DNA of 64,000 nt from CAWDMW01 sp963803575 (lineage in GTDB: Bacteria; Pseudomonadota; Alphaproteobacteria; Rickettsiales; UBA998), in contig CAWDMW010000001.1 of the NCBI GenBank assembly GCA_963803575.1, positions 62,001 to 126,000 of the forward strand, in the 5' to 3' direction. Position numbers and translations under genes: made by a program. How positions within the stretch are numbered: the stretch's first letter is position 1; every line of letters starts with the position of its first letter. Below, piece after piece: positions 42,243-51,264 of the stretch. The notes beneath the pieces were generated by a model that was given only the letters and a program-made list of their open reading frames with translations, was not told where the DNA came from and made no database searches.

Positions 42243-43457
42243 ATGGATACACAGGACGCAATCAACGCCGCTGCCGCGGCTCCTCACTTCAACAAAGCAC
42301 ATACGATTATCATCGGAAATGAAAAAGGTGGGTGTGGCAAAACTACGACGACCATGCATCTGATTGTGGCATTATTACGACTCGGCTTTTCTGTCGGCTG
42401 TATTGATCTTGATTCGCGCCAGCGTTCTTTGACGCGTTACATCGAAAATCGCCGCCAGACTATCGCACAGGAAGGTGTATCCTTGCCTATGCCAAAACAT
42501 GCCGTCGTGACTAAAAGTCCGTTTGACTCTACCGAAGAATCAAAAAAGGATGAGCGCGAGCGTTTTGCACAAGCGCTTTCAACCATGTATGGCAGTTGTG
42601 ACTTCATGGTGATTGATACGCCGGGTAACGATACCTACCTGTCACGATTAGCACATTCATTTGCCGACACCATCATTACGCCTATTAATGACAGTTTTGT
42701 GGATCTGGATGTACTGGCTTCTGTAGATGGCCGTACATTAGAAATTATCAAGCCTAGTATTTACAGCGAGATTGTCTGGGAACAAAAATTGCAGCGCGCT
42801 AAACGTGATGGCGGATCCATTGACTGGATTGTGATGCGTAATCGTCTGAGTCATCTGGATGCCAAAAACAAACGTTTTATGGCTAAAGTTACTACGGAAC
42901 TGGCACGCCGCATTGGGTTTCGTGCTGCTCCGGGATTTAGCGAGCGCGTTATTTACCGTGAATTGTTTTTACAAGGGCTGACGGTGCTGGATGTGATGGA
43001 GACTGATTCAAACGTGAAGGTATCTATGTCGCACATTGCTGCGCGTCAGGAAGTGCGCGACTTACTTAAGACACTTAATATCAGCAATATTAATCAACGT
43101 TCAGAAAAACAGCAGGCTTTAGAAGAAGACAACACGCTTCCCCCGGCAGAACCTAAGCCGACTGCACCTGTATCTAATAATGCAGCGACAGCTAAGTCAG
43201 AAACCGCTAATAAGTCAGTAACGCCAAGTGATGCACCTGTCACTTTATCTCAGGCTCAGCAGCAACAGCAAAAAGCGACTAAGTCTAATGATACAGAGAG
43301 TATCAGTGCGCCTGCTGAAAATAAAGTGATTCACAAATCTACTTTGCCACCCTTGACGCAAAAAAATACCCCAACGCATGATTCATTCTCCTTTTCGCCT
43401 GAAGCATCCGCAAATAATAATAAAGCATCAAAGTCTGCCAGTAAAACTGGTTCTTAA
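42243..43457 (+). CDS. mipZ: MipZ-like division-plane-positioning ATPase with a long C-terminal tail
   Basis: MipZ forms a gradient from the chromosome origin that limits FtsZ to mid-cell in alphaproteobacteria. The 404-residue protein has a deviant Walker A NEKGGCGKTTTTMHLIVALL (K28, K33), DLDSRQRSLTRYIENRR and the strand-loop around IVMRNRLSHLDAKNKRF. VIDTPGNDTYLSRLAHSFAD is also present. This matches MipZ rather than ParA in the ENRR and NRLS regions. The domain ends near residue 275. About 130 more residues are Gln-, Ser-, Thr- and Asn-rich and look disordered (AQQQQQKATKS, ASANNNKASKSASKTGS); they are not part of the usual family length. An AAAGG sequence precedes the ATG. Confidence 0.88.
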   Translation: MDTQDAINAAAAAPHFNKAHTIIIGNEKGGCGKTTTTMHLIVALLRLGFSVGCIDLDSRQRSLTRYIENRRQTIAQEGVSLPMPKHAVVTKSPFDSTEESKKDERERFAQALSTMYGSCDFMVIDTPGNDTYLSRLAHSFADTIITPINDSFVDLDVLASVDGRTLEIIKPSIYSEIVWEQKLQRAKRDGGSIDWIVMRNRLSHLDAKNKRFMAKVTTELARRIGFRAAPGFSERVIYRELFLQGLTVLDVMETDSNVKVSMSHIAARQEVRDLLKTLNISNINQRSEKQQALEEDNTLPPAEPKPTAPVSNNAATAKSETANKSVTPSDAPVTLSQAQQQQQKATKSNDTESISAPAENKVIHKSTLPPLTQKNTPTHDSFSFSPEASANNNKASKSASKTGS

Positions 43458-43535
43458 TTTTACTAAAATATTAATAAAATAGTAGTGATTTACTGGTATA
43501 GTAATAATTGATAGATTATTAACTAGTGAATTTCA

Positions 43536-43853
43536 ATGGTTTCACCCAACTATAGTAGTGCAGAATATTCGCAGGCCATTTACTCAGGTCTGGTAGGAGA
43601 GTCGATGAAAGGACTCCCTGATAAGCTTAACAACGCTATGCAGCAAGCTTATGCCGATACCGTATTTTCTCCTGAAGCATATCAGGTGCATCATCGTGTT
43701 GCAGAAATAGGTGAAATGGCAAAGCGTGAGTTAAATCATATTATTGGTGATCTAGGCTTGTCAGGCATTTCATTTGAGGATGTCAATAATGGTGACGTAA
43801 CCCTTGCCTCAACGCCACAGCATTCTTCCGCCAAATCACAAGGCATAACGTAG
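43536..43853 (+). CDS. Hypothetical protein between mipZ and purL
   Basis: The 105-residue protein starts MVSPNYSSAEYSQAIYSGLVG. It has helical segments (GESMKGLPDKLNNAMQQAYA, EAYQVHHRVAEIGEMAKREL) and ends with a polar tail. No membrane segment, signal peptide or known motif is visible. It follows mipZ after 79 AT-rich bases that include several small dyads, and is followed by a terminator-like hairpin, so it may have its own promoter. Role unknown. Confidence 0.55.
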   Translation: MVSPNYSSAEYSQAIYSGLVGESMKGLPDKLNNAMQQAYADTVFSPEAYQVHHRVAEIGEMAKRELNHIIGDLGLSGISFEDVNNGDVTLASTPQHSSAKSQGIT

Positions 43854-43874
43854 CGCATTTCGCCTTGCTTTTTT
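43839..43874 (+). terminator. Possible terminator after the small gene
   Basis: CAAGGC (43839-43844) and GCCTTG (43862-43867) form a 6-bp stem with a 17-base loop, followed by six T (43869-43874). The 5' arm overlaps the end of the preceding gene, which stops at 43853. The long loop weakens the call. Confidence 0.45.
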
Positions 43875-43928
43875 GGCTACTGTGACTATGCTGATCCATA
43901 CATAATGATTAAATGATACAGCATACTT

Positions 43929-46127
43929 ATGACAGACAATGCCACGTTAGACGATAACTTCTCTGACGAGTTAATACGTAGCCACGGGCTAACGGATGAA
44001 GAATACCAAAATATTTTATCCATTCTGGGAAGAACACCGAATCTGGTGGAACTTGGTATTTTCTCTGTGATGTGGAGTGAGCATTGCTCGTATAAAACAA
44101 CCCGCAAGTGGCTGTCACAACTACCAACTACTGGAAAGCAGGTCATTTGTGGCCCGGGTGAAAATGCTGGTGTCATCGATATTGGTGACGGTCAGGCCGC
44201 TATCTTTAAGATGGAAAGCCATAATCATCCATCTTTCATTGAACCTTACCAAGGTGCTGCAACAGGTGTTGGTGGCATTTTGCGTGATGTATTCACGATG
44301 GGTGCGCGCCCGATCGCATTGATGAACGCGCTGCGATTTGGTGATCCCGCGAACTCTCGCACACGCCACTTAGTGTCTGGTGTCGTTAGCGGCATAGGAG
44401 GATACGGCAATTGTGTCGGTGTGCCAACGGTTGGCGGTGAATGTAATTTTGATGCGGCGTATAACGGCAATATTTTAGTGAACGCCATGGCGGTGGGACT
44501 GGCAGATCAAGATAAGATTTTTTATTCTACCGCAGCGGGTCTTGGTAATCCGGTGTTATATGTTGGATCAAAAACAGGGCGTGACGGTATACATGGGGCG
44601 ACTATGGCTTCCGCGGAATTTGATGAACATTCGGAAGAAAAACGCCCGACCGTACAGGTAGGTGATCCGTTTACGGAGAAACTATTAATTGAAGCATGCC
44701 TTGAATTAATGCAGACCGATGCCATTATCGCTATTCAGGATATGGGGGCAGCGGGACTCACCTGTTCATCGCTGGAAATGGCTGGAAAAGGCGGGTTAGG
44801 CATTCAGCTTGAACTTGATAAGGTTCCTCAGCGTGAAGATGATATGACACCTTACGAGATTATGCTTTCTGAAAGTCAGGAAAGAATGTTGATGGTGATT
44901 AAACCGGAATGCGAAGCATTGGCTTACCGCATCTTTCGCAAATGGGATCTGGATGTTGCTACGGTTGGCACGCTAACAGATACCGGACATATGGCGCTAA
45001 ACTGGTATGGCGATGAAGTAGCAAACGTGCCTATTGCCCCCATCTCTACTGCCTCACCTGTGCTGGATCGTCCTTATGACATCGTTGTTGCTGAGGATAC
45101 CACCCTTTCGCCAAACGCCACATTGCCTGTAGCAGATGTATTAAAGCAACTACTATCCTGCCCGGATGGTGCGAGCAAGCGCTGGATCTGGGAACAATAT
45201 GATCGTCAGGTGATGAATGATACTATTGTCACGAATCAGGCAGACGCGGCTATCGTTCGTATACATGGAACGAACAAAGCACTGGCTATCAGCACGGATT
45301 GTACACCACGCTATTGCAAAGCACATCCGGTGGAAGGCGGGAAACAGGCTGTAGTGGAATGCTGGCGCAATCTGGTTGCATCCGGTGCATCACCCATAGC
45401 CATCACGAACTGCCTGAACTTCGCCAACCCCGAAAAGCCCGAGATTATGGGTCAGCTAGTAGGAGCTTTGCAAGGAATGAAGGAAGCCTGTGAAGCGCTG
45501 GACTTTCCGGTAGTGTCTGGCAATGTATCTCTTTACAATGAAACAAGTGGTGAGAGTATCCTACCTACTCCAGCAATTGGTGGCATTGGCTTACTGCAAG
45601 ATGCCAAAAACCATATGACACTGAATATTCAACAAGCCGGTGATACTGTGTTGTTAATTGGTGAGATGGGACAACATCTTGGTGCATCCCTCTATATGCG
45701 TGAAATTGAAGCCATGACTGATGGCACTGCACCCGCCGTAAATGTAGAACAAGAACGCCGTCACGGTACGCTCATACAGGATTATATTGCTAAGAAACTT
45801 ATCACAGCATGCCACGATATTTCGGATGGTGGTTTGCTGGTCGCATTGGCGGAAATGGCCATGGCAGGTAAGTATGGTGCAAGCATACAGCTGGATGAAG
45901 CGGACATTGCTACATTATTTGGTGAGGATCAGGCACGTTACCTTATTACAGTACCTGACACGCAGCTTCAACAGGTCACCACATTGGCCGAATCTGCTAA
46001 TGTTCCGTATCATATCATTGGACAGACGGGCGGCGATGCCATAACGCTTAACAATCAAACCCTTGCTACCATCCAGCAGTTACGCAGCTTACACGAAGCG
46101 TGGCTACCGGATTATATGGCAGCTTAA
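43929..46127 (+). CDS. purL: Phosphoribosylformylglycinamidine synthase subunit PurL
   Basis: PurL is the synthetase subunit of the fourth step of purine synthesis; it amidates FGAR using ammonia from PurQ and ATP. The 732-residue protein is the small-type PurL. It has GIFSVMWSEHCSYKTTR, ATP-binding FKMESHNHPSFIEPYQGAATGVGGI, the second AIRS half with SGNVSLYNETSGESILPTP, and the C-terminal HDISDGGLLVALAEMA. purS and purQ are not visible in this window. It is followed after 27 bases by bolA, a common alphaproteobacterial arrangement. Confidence 0.96.
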   Translation: MTDNATLDDNFSDELIRSHGLTDEEYQNILSILGRTPNLVELGIFSVMWSEHCSYKTTRKWLSQLPTTGKQVICGPGENAGVIDIGDGQAAIFKMESHNHPSFIEPYQGAATGVGGILRDVFTMGARPIALMNALRFGDPANSRTRHLVSGVVSGIGGYGNCVGVPTVGGECNFDAAYNGNILVNAMAVGLADQDKIFYSTAAGLGNPVLYVGSKTGRDGIHGATMASAEFDEHSEEKRPTVQVGDPFTEKLLIEACLELMQTDAIIAIQDMGAAGLTCSSLEMAGKGGLGIQLELDKVPQREDDMTPYEIMLSESQERMLMVIKPECEALAYRIFRKWDLDVATVGTLTDTGHMALNWYGDEVANVPIAPISTASPVLDRPYDIVVAEDTTLSPNATLPVADVLKQLLSCPDGASKRWIWEQYDRQVMNDTIVTNQADAAIVRIHGTNKALAISTDCTPRYCKAHPVEGGKQAVVECWRNLVASGASPIAITNCLNFANPEKPEIMGQLVGALQGMKEACEALDFPVVSGNVSLYNETSGESILPTPAIGGIGLLQDAKNHMTLNIQQAGDTVLLIGEMGQHLGASLYMREIEAMTDGTAPAVNVEQERRHGTLIQDYIAKKLITACHDISDGGLLVALAEMAMAGKYGASIQLDEADIATLFGEDQARYLITVPDTQLQQVTTLAESANVPYHIIGQTGGDAITLNNQTLATIQQLRSLHEAWLPDYMAA

Positions 46128-46154
46128 CATACTATACCCAAGGAGCAAACACTT

Positions 46155-46388
46155 ATGCCATTACCTGCTAAAGACATAGAAGAACGTATTATACGGGCAT
46201 TACCTGATGCTTCCGTAACGCTGGTGGATCTGGCAGGTGATAACGATCATTGGCAAGTGACCGTAACGTCTGATGCATTCTCAGGAATATCACGTGTCAA
46301 ACAGCATAAAATGGTGTATGATGCTTTAGGAAGCGATATGGGAACCACCCTACATGCGCTAAGTGTAAAAACAGAAACCGCTAGCTAG
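46155..46388 (+). CDS. bolA: BolA-family protein
   Basis: BolA proteins partner with monothiol glutaredoxins in iron-sulfur sensing and trafficking. The 77-residue protein has FSGISRVKQHKMVYDALG, the conserved RxxxH segment around the helix-turn-helix-like class II KH fold, and the ending LHALSVKTETAS. A strong AAGGAG (46140-46145) is nine bases before the ATG. In many alphaproteobacteria grxD follows; here a short unrelated gene occupies that place. Assignment to the family is sure, to a specific paralogue less so. Confidence 0.9.
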   Translation: MPLPAKDIEERIIRALPDASVTLVDLAGDNDHWQVTVTSDAFSGISRVKQHKMVYDALGSDMGTTLHALSVKTETAS

Positions 46389-46408
46389 CCTAACACGTTA
46401 CATGCCTT

Positions 46409-46630
46409 ATGACAGATAAGAAAAAGCAACTCATCGAAAATAATAAAGCTTTGGAACATTTACTGGATAACGTTGCAGAATCCATTCATGGTGGTGAGGA
46501 TGTTTCACTAGCCAGTGAAATTGAGCCTATGCCTGTTACAGATGAAACAGAAAAAGCGTTTAAAGATGCACAACGCAAAAAAGCGGAAGAAGAGGACTCA
46601 CATTCCTCTGACTATTATTCTTCCTCTTAA
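46409..46630 (+). CDS. Small acidic protein between bolA and tatB
   Basis: The 73-residue protein starts MTDKKKQLIENNKALEHLLD, has one predicted helix, and ends with an acidic and serine-rich tail (EEEDSHSSDYYSSS). It carries no cysteine, so it is not a glutaredoxin. It lies 20 bases after bolA and 11 bases before tatB and is presumably cotranscribed. No family recognised; coding nature is inferred from the tight spacing. Confidence 0.55.
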   Translation: MTDKKKQLIENNKALEHLLDNVAESIHGGEDVSLASEIEPMPVTDETEKAFKDAQRKKAEEEDSHSSDYYSSS

Positions 46631-46641
46631 AAACCTACTCT

Positions 46642-46923
46642 ATGTTTGATCTTTCTTTTGGTGAATTATGCATGATTGGCGGTGTCGGACTCATCGTGCT
46701 GGGGCCTAAACAACTGACCGTTGCTGTACGTTACGTGCGTAATATGCTGCGTCAGGTGAAAGAAGCGACTAGCTCCATCCAGCATCAGGTAAATACGCTG
46801 CTGGATGAAGACGAGACTCGCTCTATCACAGGCGATGACGGCAAAGAATATGAATGCTTTACGCTACCTGACATGCACACCTCTGATACACAACCTACCC
46901 CACGTCATCGTGACGGACTCTGA
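46642..46923 (+). CDS. tatB: Twin-arginine translocase subunit TatB
   Basis: TatB pairs with TatC to form the receptor for twin-arginine signal peptides. The 93-residue protein has the standard N-terminal membrane helix, MFDLSFGELCMIGGVGLIVLGP, then the family glutamate (E8) and the hinge GPKQL. An amphipathic helix (VRYVRNMLRQVKEATSSIQH) and a short polar tail follow. It is shorter than most TatB proteins and could also be read as a TatA-like form, but the MFDLSF start fits TatB. No tatA is visible in the window. It overlaps tatC by 14 bases. Confidence 0.85.
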   Translation: MFDLSFGELCMIGGVGLIVLGPKQLTVAVRYVRNMLRQVKEATSSIQHQVNTLLDEDETRSITGDDGKEYECFTLPDMHTSDTQPTPRHRDGL

Positions 46924-47689
46924 GCATCCCACGAATCTATTTAACCATCTTGCTGACTTACGCCGCTGCCTGCTGATTAGTCTGGTTTCATGGTTGGTGG
47001 CCAGTGCTTTGTGCTACGTCATGGTTACAGATATTATGCTATGGCTGACCCAGCCCCTTGCCGCAGCGTTTGACAATGATGACAGCAAGCGTCTGATCTT
47101 TACCAGCTTGCCAGAAGCATTTATAACTTACATACGTCTGTCTATGTTTGCAGGGTTTATGGTGGCGTTTCCGGTGATTGCAACGCAGCTATATCGCTTC
47201 ATTGCACCAGGGCTTTATCGCCATGAAAAACACGCGGTACTACCCTTCATGATTGCTGCACCTACATTCTTTTATGCAGGTACGGCACTGGCGTATTATT
47301 ATATTTTCCCGATGGCATGGGAGTTTTTTGTAAGCTTTGAATTGCTGGCTATGCCAGATACTGGTTTGCCAGTAGAGCTGGAAGCACGCATTAGTGAATA
47401 TTTGCAACTGGTGACCAGCATTATTTTAGCCTTTGGCATGGCATTTCAATTGCCGCTAGTGTTGGTATTACTAATCAAAGCTGGTATTATTTCCGTGGAT
47501 AGCTTGAAGCGATGTCGTCGCTACGCTATTGTTGGGCTGTTATGTATGGCTGCTATCCTTACTCCACCGGATATTATTTCACAGGTGGGTTTATTTATGG
47601 CGCTATATGCGTTATATGAAGCAGCGATTATTGTAGGCTGCTTCATGCAGCGAAAGACGACAAGGACGCTACACGATGACACAACATAA
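46910..47689 (+). CDS. tatC: Twin-arginine translocase subunit TatC
   Basis: TatC is the six-helix core of the Tat translocon that recognises the twin-arginine motif. The GTG at 46910 is chosen as start: it gives a 259-residue protein opening MTDSEHPTNLFNHLADLRR, which matches the family N-terminus. Longer frames from 46805 lie inside tatB. The family signature FIAPGLYRHEKHAVLPF is present, with the periplasmic and membrane segments and LTPPDIISQVGLFMALYALYE near the end. It overlaps tatB (14 bases) and trpS (14 bases). Confidence 0.94.
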   Translation: MTDSEHPTNLFNHLADLRRCLLISLVSWLVASALCYVMVTDIMLWLTQPLAAAFDNDDSKRLIFTSLPEAFITYIRLSMFAGFMVAFPVIATQLYRFIAPGLYRHEKHAVLPFMIAAPTFFYAGTALAYYYIFPMAWEFFVSFELLAMPDTGLPVELEARISEYLQLVTSIILAFGMAFQLPLVLVLLIKAGIISVDSLKRCRRYAIVGLLCMAAILTPPDIISQVGLFMALYALYEAAIIVGCFMQRKTTRTLHDDTT

Positions 47690-48692
47690 AGGCCGCATTT
47701 TTTCCGGTATTCAACCAACCGGATCCATGCATTTGGGCAATTATTTAGGCGCTATTGCCAATTGGGTGACGTTGCAACATGACTATGAGTGCCTGTTTTG
47801 CATCGTGGATATGCACGCTATCACCGTGGCCTATGACCCTGCACTACTGCCACATTACGTGCGATCTGCTGCAGCTTCGTATCTGGCCAGTGGCATAAAC
47901 CCTGATACCAGCACGATCTTTGCGCAGTCAAACGTGCCGTTGCATGGTGAGCTGGCATGGCTCTTAGGATGTCATACACCGCTTGGCTGGCTGAACCGCA
48001 TGACGCAGTTCAAAGAAAAAGCCGGAAAGAAAAAAGATCAGGCAAGTTTAGGGCTGTACAGCTATCCGGTGCTGATGGCTGCTGATATTTTGCTGTATAA
48101 AGGAACGCACGTACCGGTGGGAGAAGATCAGAAGCAGCATCTGGAACTGGCACGTGACATTGCCGGAGCCTTCAACCGCTTTTACGATACAGAGTATTTT
48201 ACACAACCTGACCCCATGATTTTGGGTGACGCAGCGCGTGTTATGAGCCTGCGTGATGGAACAAAGAAGATGAGTAAGTCTGACCCATCGCCTATGTCGC
48301 GGATTCATCTGGATGACGATAATGACACGATAGCGTTAAAGATTAAGAAAGCTAAGTCCGATATGGTAGATGGCATGACGTTAAGCCCTGACCGTCCCGA
48401 AGCTGTTAATTTAATGACCATCTATGCTTCAATCACCCAACAATCGCTGGAAAATGCACAACAGGAATGCGGCTTACTTAATTTTTCTTCCTTCAAACAA
48501 CGTCTGGCGGAAGCGCTTATCGCGCATTTCTCACCCATACGGCAGGAATATGAGAAGTTGATGCAGGATGAGAGCTATCTGGATAGCATATTGCAACAAG
48601 GAGCAGATAAAGCGCACCGGCGTGCCAGCACCCATATACGTGAAATCAAAGCACTGGCTGGGTTTTATTCTGCCACTTCGGTTAGCGCGTGA
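47676..48692 (+). CDS. trpS: Tryptophanyl-tRNA synthetase
   Basis: TrpS charges tRNA-Trp. The 338-residue class I synthetase has the HIGH-type motif in FSGIQPTGSMHLGNYLGAI (about 8-26), the substrate region LYSYPVLMAADILLYKGTHVPVGEDQKQH, and the KMSKS motif in GTKKMSKSDPSP (about residue 195). The length is close to the family norm. It overlaps tatC by 14 bases and the next gene by four (GTGA), so it is cotranscribed with the tat genes here. Synteny with serS, seen downstream of tatC elsewhere, is not kept. Confidence 0.96.
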   Translation: MTQHKGRIFSGIQPTGSMHLGNYLGAIANWVTLQHDYECLFCIVDMHAITVAYDPALLPHYVRSAAASYLASGINPDTSTIFAQSNVPLHGELAWLLGCHTPLGWLNRMTQFKEKAGKKKDQASLGLYSYPVLMAADILLYKGTHVPVGEDQKQHLELARDIAGAFNRFYDTEYFTQPDPMILGDAARVMSLRDGTKKMSKSDPSPMSRIHLDDDNDTIALKIKKAKSDMVDGMTLSPDRPEAVNLMTIYASITQQSLENAQQECGLLNFSSFKQRLAEALIAHFSPIRQEYEKLMQDESYLDSILQQGADKAHRRASTHIREIKALAGFYSATSVSA

Positions 48693-49303
48693 TTCGTCTA
48701 ATTCGTTTTATTATCCGGTTCTTCCGCCGAACCATCTGGCTGACCATTTGGCATAGCGTCTATTATTTTCTGAAACGGCCACGCCGTATTGTGTATCTGG
48801 CGTTACTATTGATGATTGGACTTGTTACTATTGTGACACTGGATGGCCGAGTGGATGAGCGTATTTTAAGCGCGCCATTGCCTCCATCTGACTATGCTGC
48901 CGGACAAGTCAGGGACATCCCTGCCATGCGTGGAACAATTACGAATGGCAATAGTGCTTTCACCAAACGACTTACCAGTCTGATGAGAGACAATGATGCG
49001 CAACGCTACTACGCGCAATTCCACCATGCAATGTACAGCAAAGACGCTACTTACAAATGGCAGGTATCAACTCATTTCTTTGGTCAGTTTACGTTGAAAC
49101 CAGCTTACCGTGCGAAGTCCGGTAAAGTTTGTCGTAGCTTTGAAGAACTAATAAGCTATGGCGGGCAACATCAACGGTTTGTTGGTCAGTCTTGCAAACG
49201 CGATGATGGCCGAAGCTGGTGTAAATTGCGTCCACATAGCGCCCAAACATGCCATATTGGCGCACCTAGTAGCTTTGAACTGTTCTGGCGTGATCTGTTT
49301 TAG
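48689..49303 (+). CDS. Membrane-anchored protein with a surface-antigen-like C-terminus
   Basis: The GTG at 48689 overlaps the trpS stop by four bases. The 204-residue protein has a basic N-terminus and one strong membrane helix (about 38-55). A periplasmic or extracytoplasmic domain follows that ends with FGQFTLKPAYRAKSGKVCRSF, SCKRDDGRSWCKLR and CHIGAP. The Cys-Arg-Glu-like element and the GxxC-x-x-DG-x-W pattern recall the C-terminal beta domain of the 17-kDa surface antigen family. Three or four cysteines could be disulfide-bonded. Family membership is a weak analogy; function unknown. Confidence 0.6.
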   Translation: MIRLIRFIIRFFRRTIWLTIWHSVYYFLKRPRRIVYLALLLMIGLVTIVTLDGRVDERILSAPLPPSDYAAGQVRDIPAMRGTITNGNSAFTKRLTSLMRDNDAQRYYAQFHHAMYSKDATYKWQVSTHFFGQFTLKPAYRAKSGKVCRSFEELISYGGQHQRFVGQSCKRDDGRSWCKLRPHSAQTCHIGAPSSFELFWRDLF

Positions 49304-51186
49304 CCGTTAAAATAGTCAAAAATCTGAGATGCCAGCGCCTGATTAATGCCCGGTGCCTGCTGTAATGCCTCCAGTGACGCAGTTTCTACCGCTTTAGCAG
49401 AACCAAAATGCGTCATGAGTGCCTTCTTGCGAGTAGCACCAATGCCGGGGATGCTATCAAGCACAGAAACACGCAAGGCATTGGCGCGTTTGATACGATG
49501 TGACGTAATGGCAAAGCGGTGAACCTCGTCACGCAACCGTTGCAAATAATGCAGTGTTGGGTCATTTACTGGCAGTTGGAATGGCTCTTTATCCGGTATA
49601 AAGAACCACTCACGCCCTGCATCCCTATCTTCACCTTTGGCAATGCAGACGTAAGGTATGTCAGTAATATTCAATGCTTCCATCACTTCGCGTGTCACGG
49701 TGAGTTGCCCCTTCCCCCCATCAATGAGCAATAGATTTGGCCAGGTGCCTATCTCGCGTTTGTCTCCCTCTTCTTTTTGCAATCGCTTCAGGCGGCGAGT
49801 CAGCACTTCACGCAGCATGGCGTAATCATCCCCCGGAGTTAGTTCCGTATTGCGTATGGTGTAACGTCGATAGTCATTTTTTTCAAACCCTTCTGCACCG
49901 CTGGTAATCATCGCACCTACCGCATGGGTGCCAGCAATATGGCTATTATCGTAAGCTTCAATACGTTGAGGTATCTCGGATAAATTAAACAGAACCTGCA
50001 CGGCTTTAAGATGTGCCGTTTCACTGCGGCGTTCAGACAATTTCAGACTTAGCGCATTAGCCGCCTGCTCTTTCAATCGCTCTACTAACTGCTTACGATC
50101 ACCGCGTTTGGGAATAAGCAGTTGTACTTTATGATCTGCATGAATACTCAGTGCTTCCTGCAAAATATCCACATCACTGGGAACATCCTCTACAATGATT
50201 AAGCGAGGAATTGGGTGTGACTGATAATATTGCCCAATAAACACCGACAAAATATCTTCTTTTGTCTGTTCCTGAACATTCGCTGGGAAATAAGCCTGAT
50301 TACCAAAATGCTGACCTCCACGAAAAAACCAGATTTTGACACATGCATAGCCATGCTCCATATGACAGGCAATCACATCTGCTTCATCCAGATTCGCACT
50401 ATACATGCGTTGCTGCTCCTGTATTTGCGTTAGCACACGAATACGGTCACGGCAGGACGCTGCTTTTTCAAATTGCATGGCGTCAGAATATTGTTGCATC
50501 TCGAGCATAAGCTGATTCTGCAATTCGCGGTTTTTACCTTTCAAAAACTGTGATGCCTGCGCAATGAGTTTTGAGTATTCCTCCTTATCCACCATACCAA
50601 CGCAAGGCGCACTGCATCGCTTGATCTGGTATTGGAGGCAAGGTCGGCTGCGGTTTTTGAAGATGTTATCACTACACGGACGTAAAAGGAACGCACGCTG
50701 CAAGATACTGATCGTTTGCGTCACCGCTCCCGCAGAAGCAAATGGGCCAAAATAGGTTTCGCGCTTTTGTTGTTTCCCGCGATGCTTTACAATACGTGGG
50801 TAATCATGGTCACTTAGTCGGATATAGGGATAAGATTTATCATCTTTGAGAAGGATATTATAACGCGGCTGATGCTTCTTAATCAGGTTTGCTTCCAGTA
50901 GCAATGCCTCTGCCTCATTGCGTGTCTCAATCACCTGCATGGACGCAGTATTGCCAACCATTTTTTGAATACGGTTTGTCAGCCCTGCATTGCTTGCATA
51001 ATTAGTGACACGGTTTTTCAAATGTTTGGCTTTACCAATATAGAGAATGGTGCCTTCCTTATCAATCATCCGGTACACACCTGGCTTCATGCCAAGCCTT
51101 GCTGCAAATTCACGGATGTACGCCGCACCGCTCAGCGTGTTATCTGAAAGTGTCAGTATGGATTCCTCGGTGTTTTCGGTCGTCAT
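49300..51186 (-). CDS. uvrC: Excinuclease ABC subunit C
   Basis: UvrC makes the dual incisions in nucleotide excision repair. The ATG at 51186 (628 residues, MTTENTEES) is preferred to an upstream one at 51216. It has the GIY-YIG domain (KPGVYRMIDKEGTILYIGKA, about 33-52), the UVR helix region (QMLEMQQYSDAMQFEKAASCRDRI-like segment) and the RNase H-like endonuclease domain with RIEAYDNSHIAGTHAVGAMI and LLIDGGKGQLT. The C-terminal tandem helix-hairpin-helix is SVLDSIPGIGATRKKALM and FGSAKAVETASLEALQQAPG. Its stop overlaps the neighbouring gene's stop by four bases. Confidence 0.96.
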   Translation of the reverse strand: MTTENTEESILTLSDNTLSGAAYIREFAARLGMKPGVYRMIDKEGTILYIGKAKHLKNRVTNYASNAGLTNRIQKMVGNTASMQVIETRNEAEALLLEANLIKKHQPRYNILLKDDKSYPYIRLSDHDYPRIVKHRGKQQKRETYFGPFASAGAVTQTISILQRAFLLRPCSDNIFKNRSRPCLQYQIKRCSAPCVGMVDKEEYSKLIAQASQFLKGKNRELQNQLMLEMQQYSDAMQFEKAASCRDRIRVLTQIQEQQRMYSANLDEADVIACHMEHGYACVKIWFFRGGQHFGNQAYFPANVQEQTKEDILSVFIGQYYQSHPIPRLIIVEDVPSDVDILQEALSIHADHKVQLLIPKRGDRKQLVERLKEQAANALSLKLSERRSETAHLKAVQVLFNLSEIPQRIEAYDNSHIAGTHAVGAMITSGAEGFEKNDYRRYTIRNTELTPGDDYAMLREVLTRRLKRLQKEEGDKREIGTWPNLLLIDGGKGQLTVTREVMEALNITDIPYVCIAKGEDRDAGREWFFIPDKEPFQLPVNDPTLHYLQRLRDEVHRFAITSHRIKRANALRVSVLDSIPGIGATRKKALMTHFGSAKAVETASLEALQQAPGINQALASQIFDYFNG

Positions 51187-51264
51187 ATAAATAAAAAATA
51201 GTGCAATTCTTGCCAATGTGTAGTTTGATGAACGATGATACGCAACCTTACTGTTGGAAGCACT

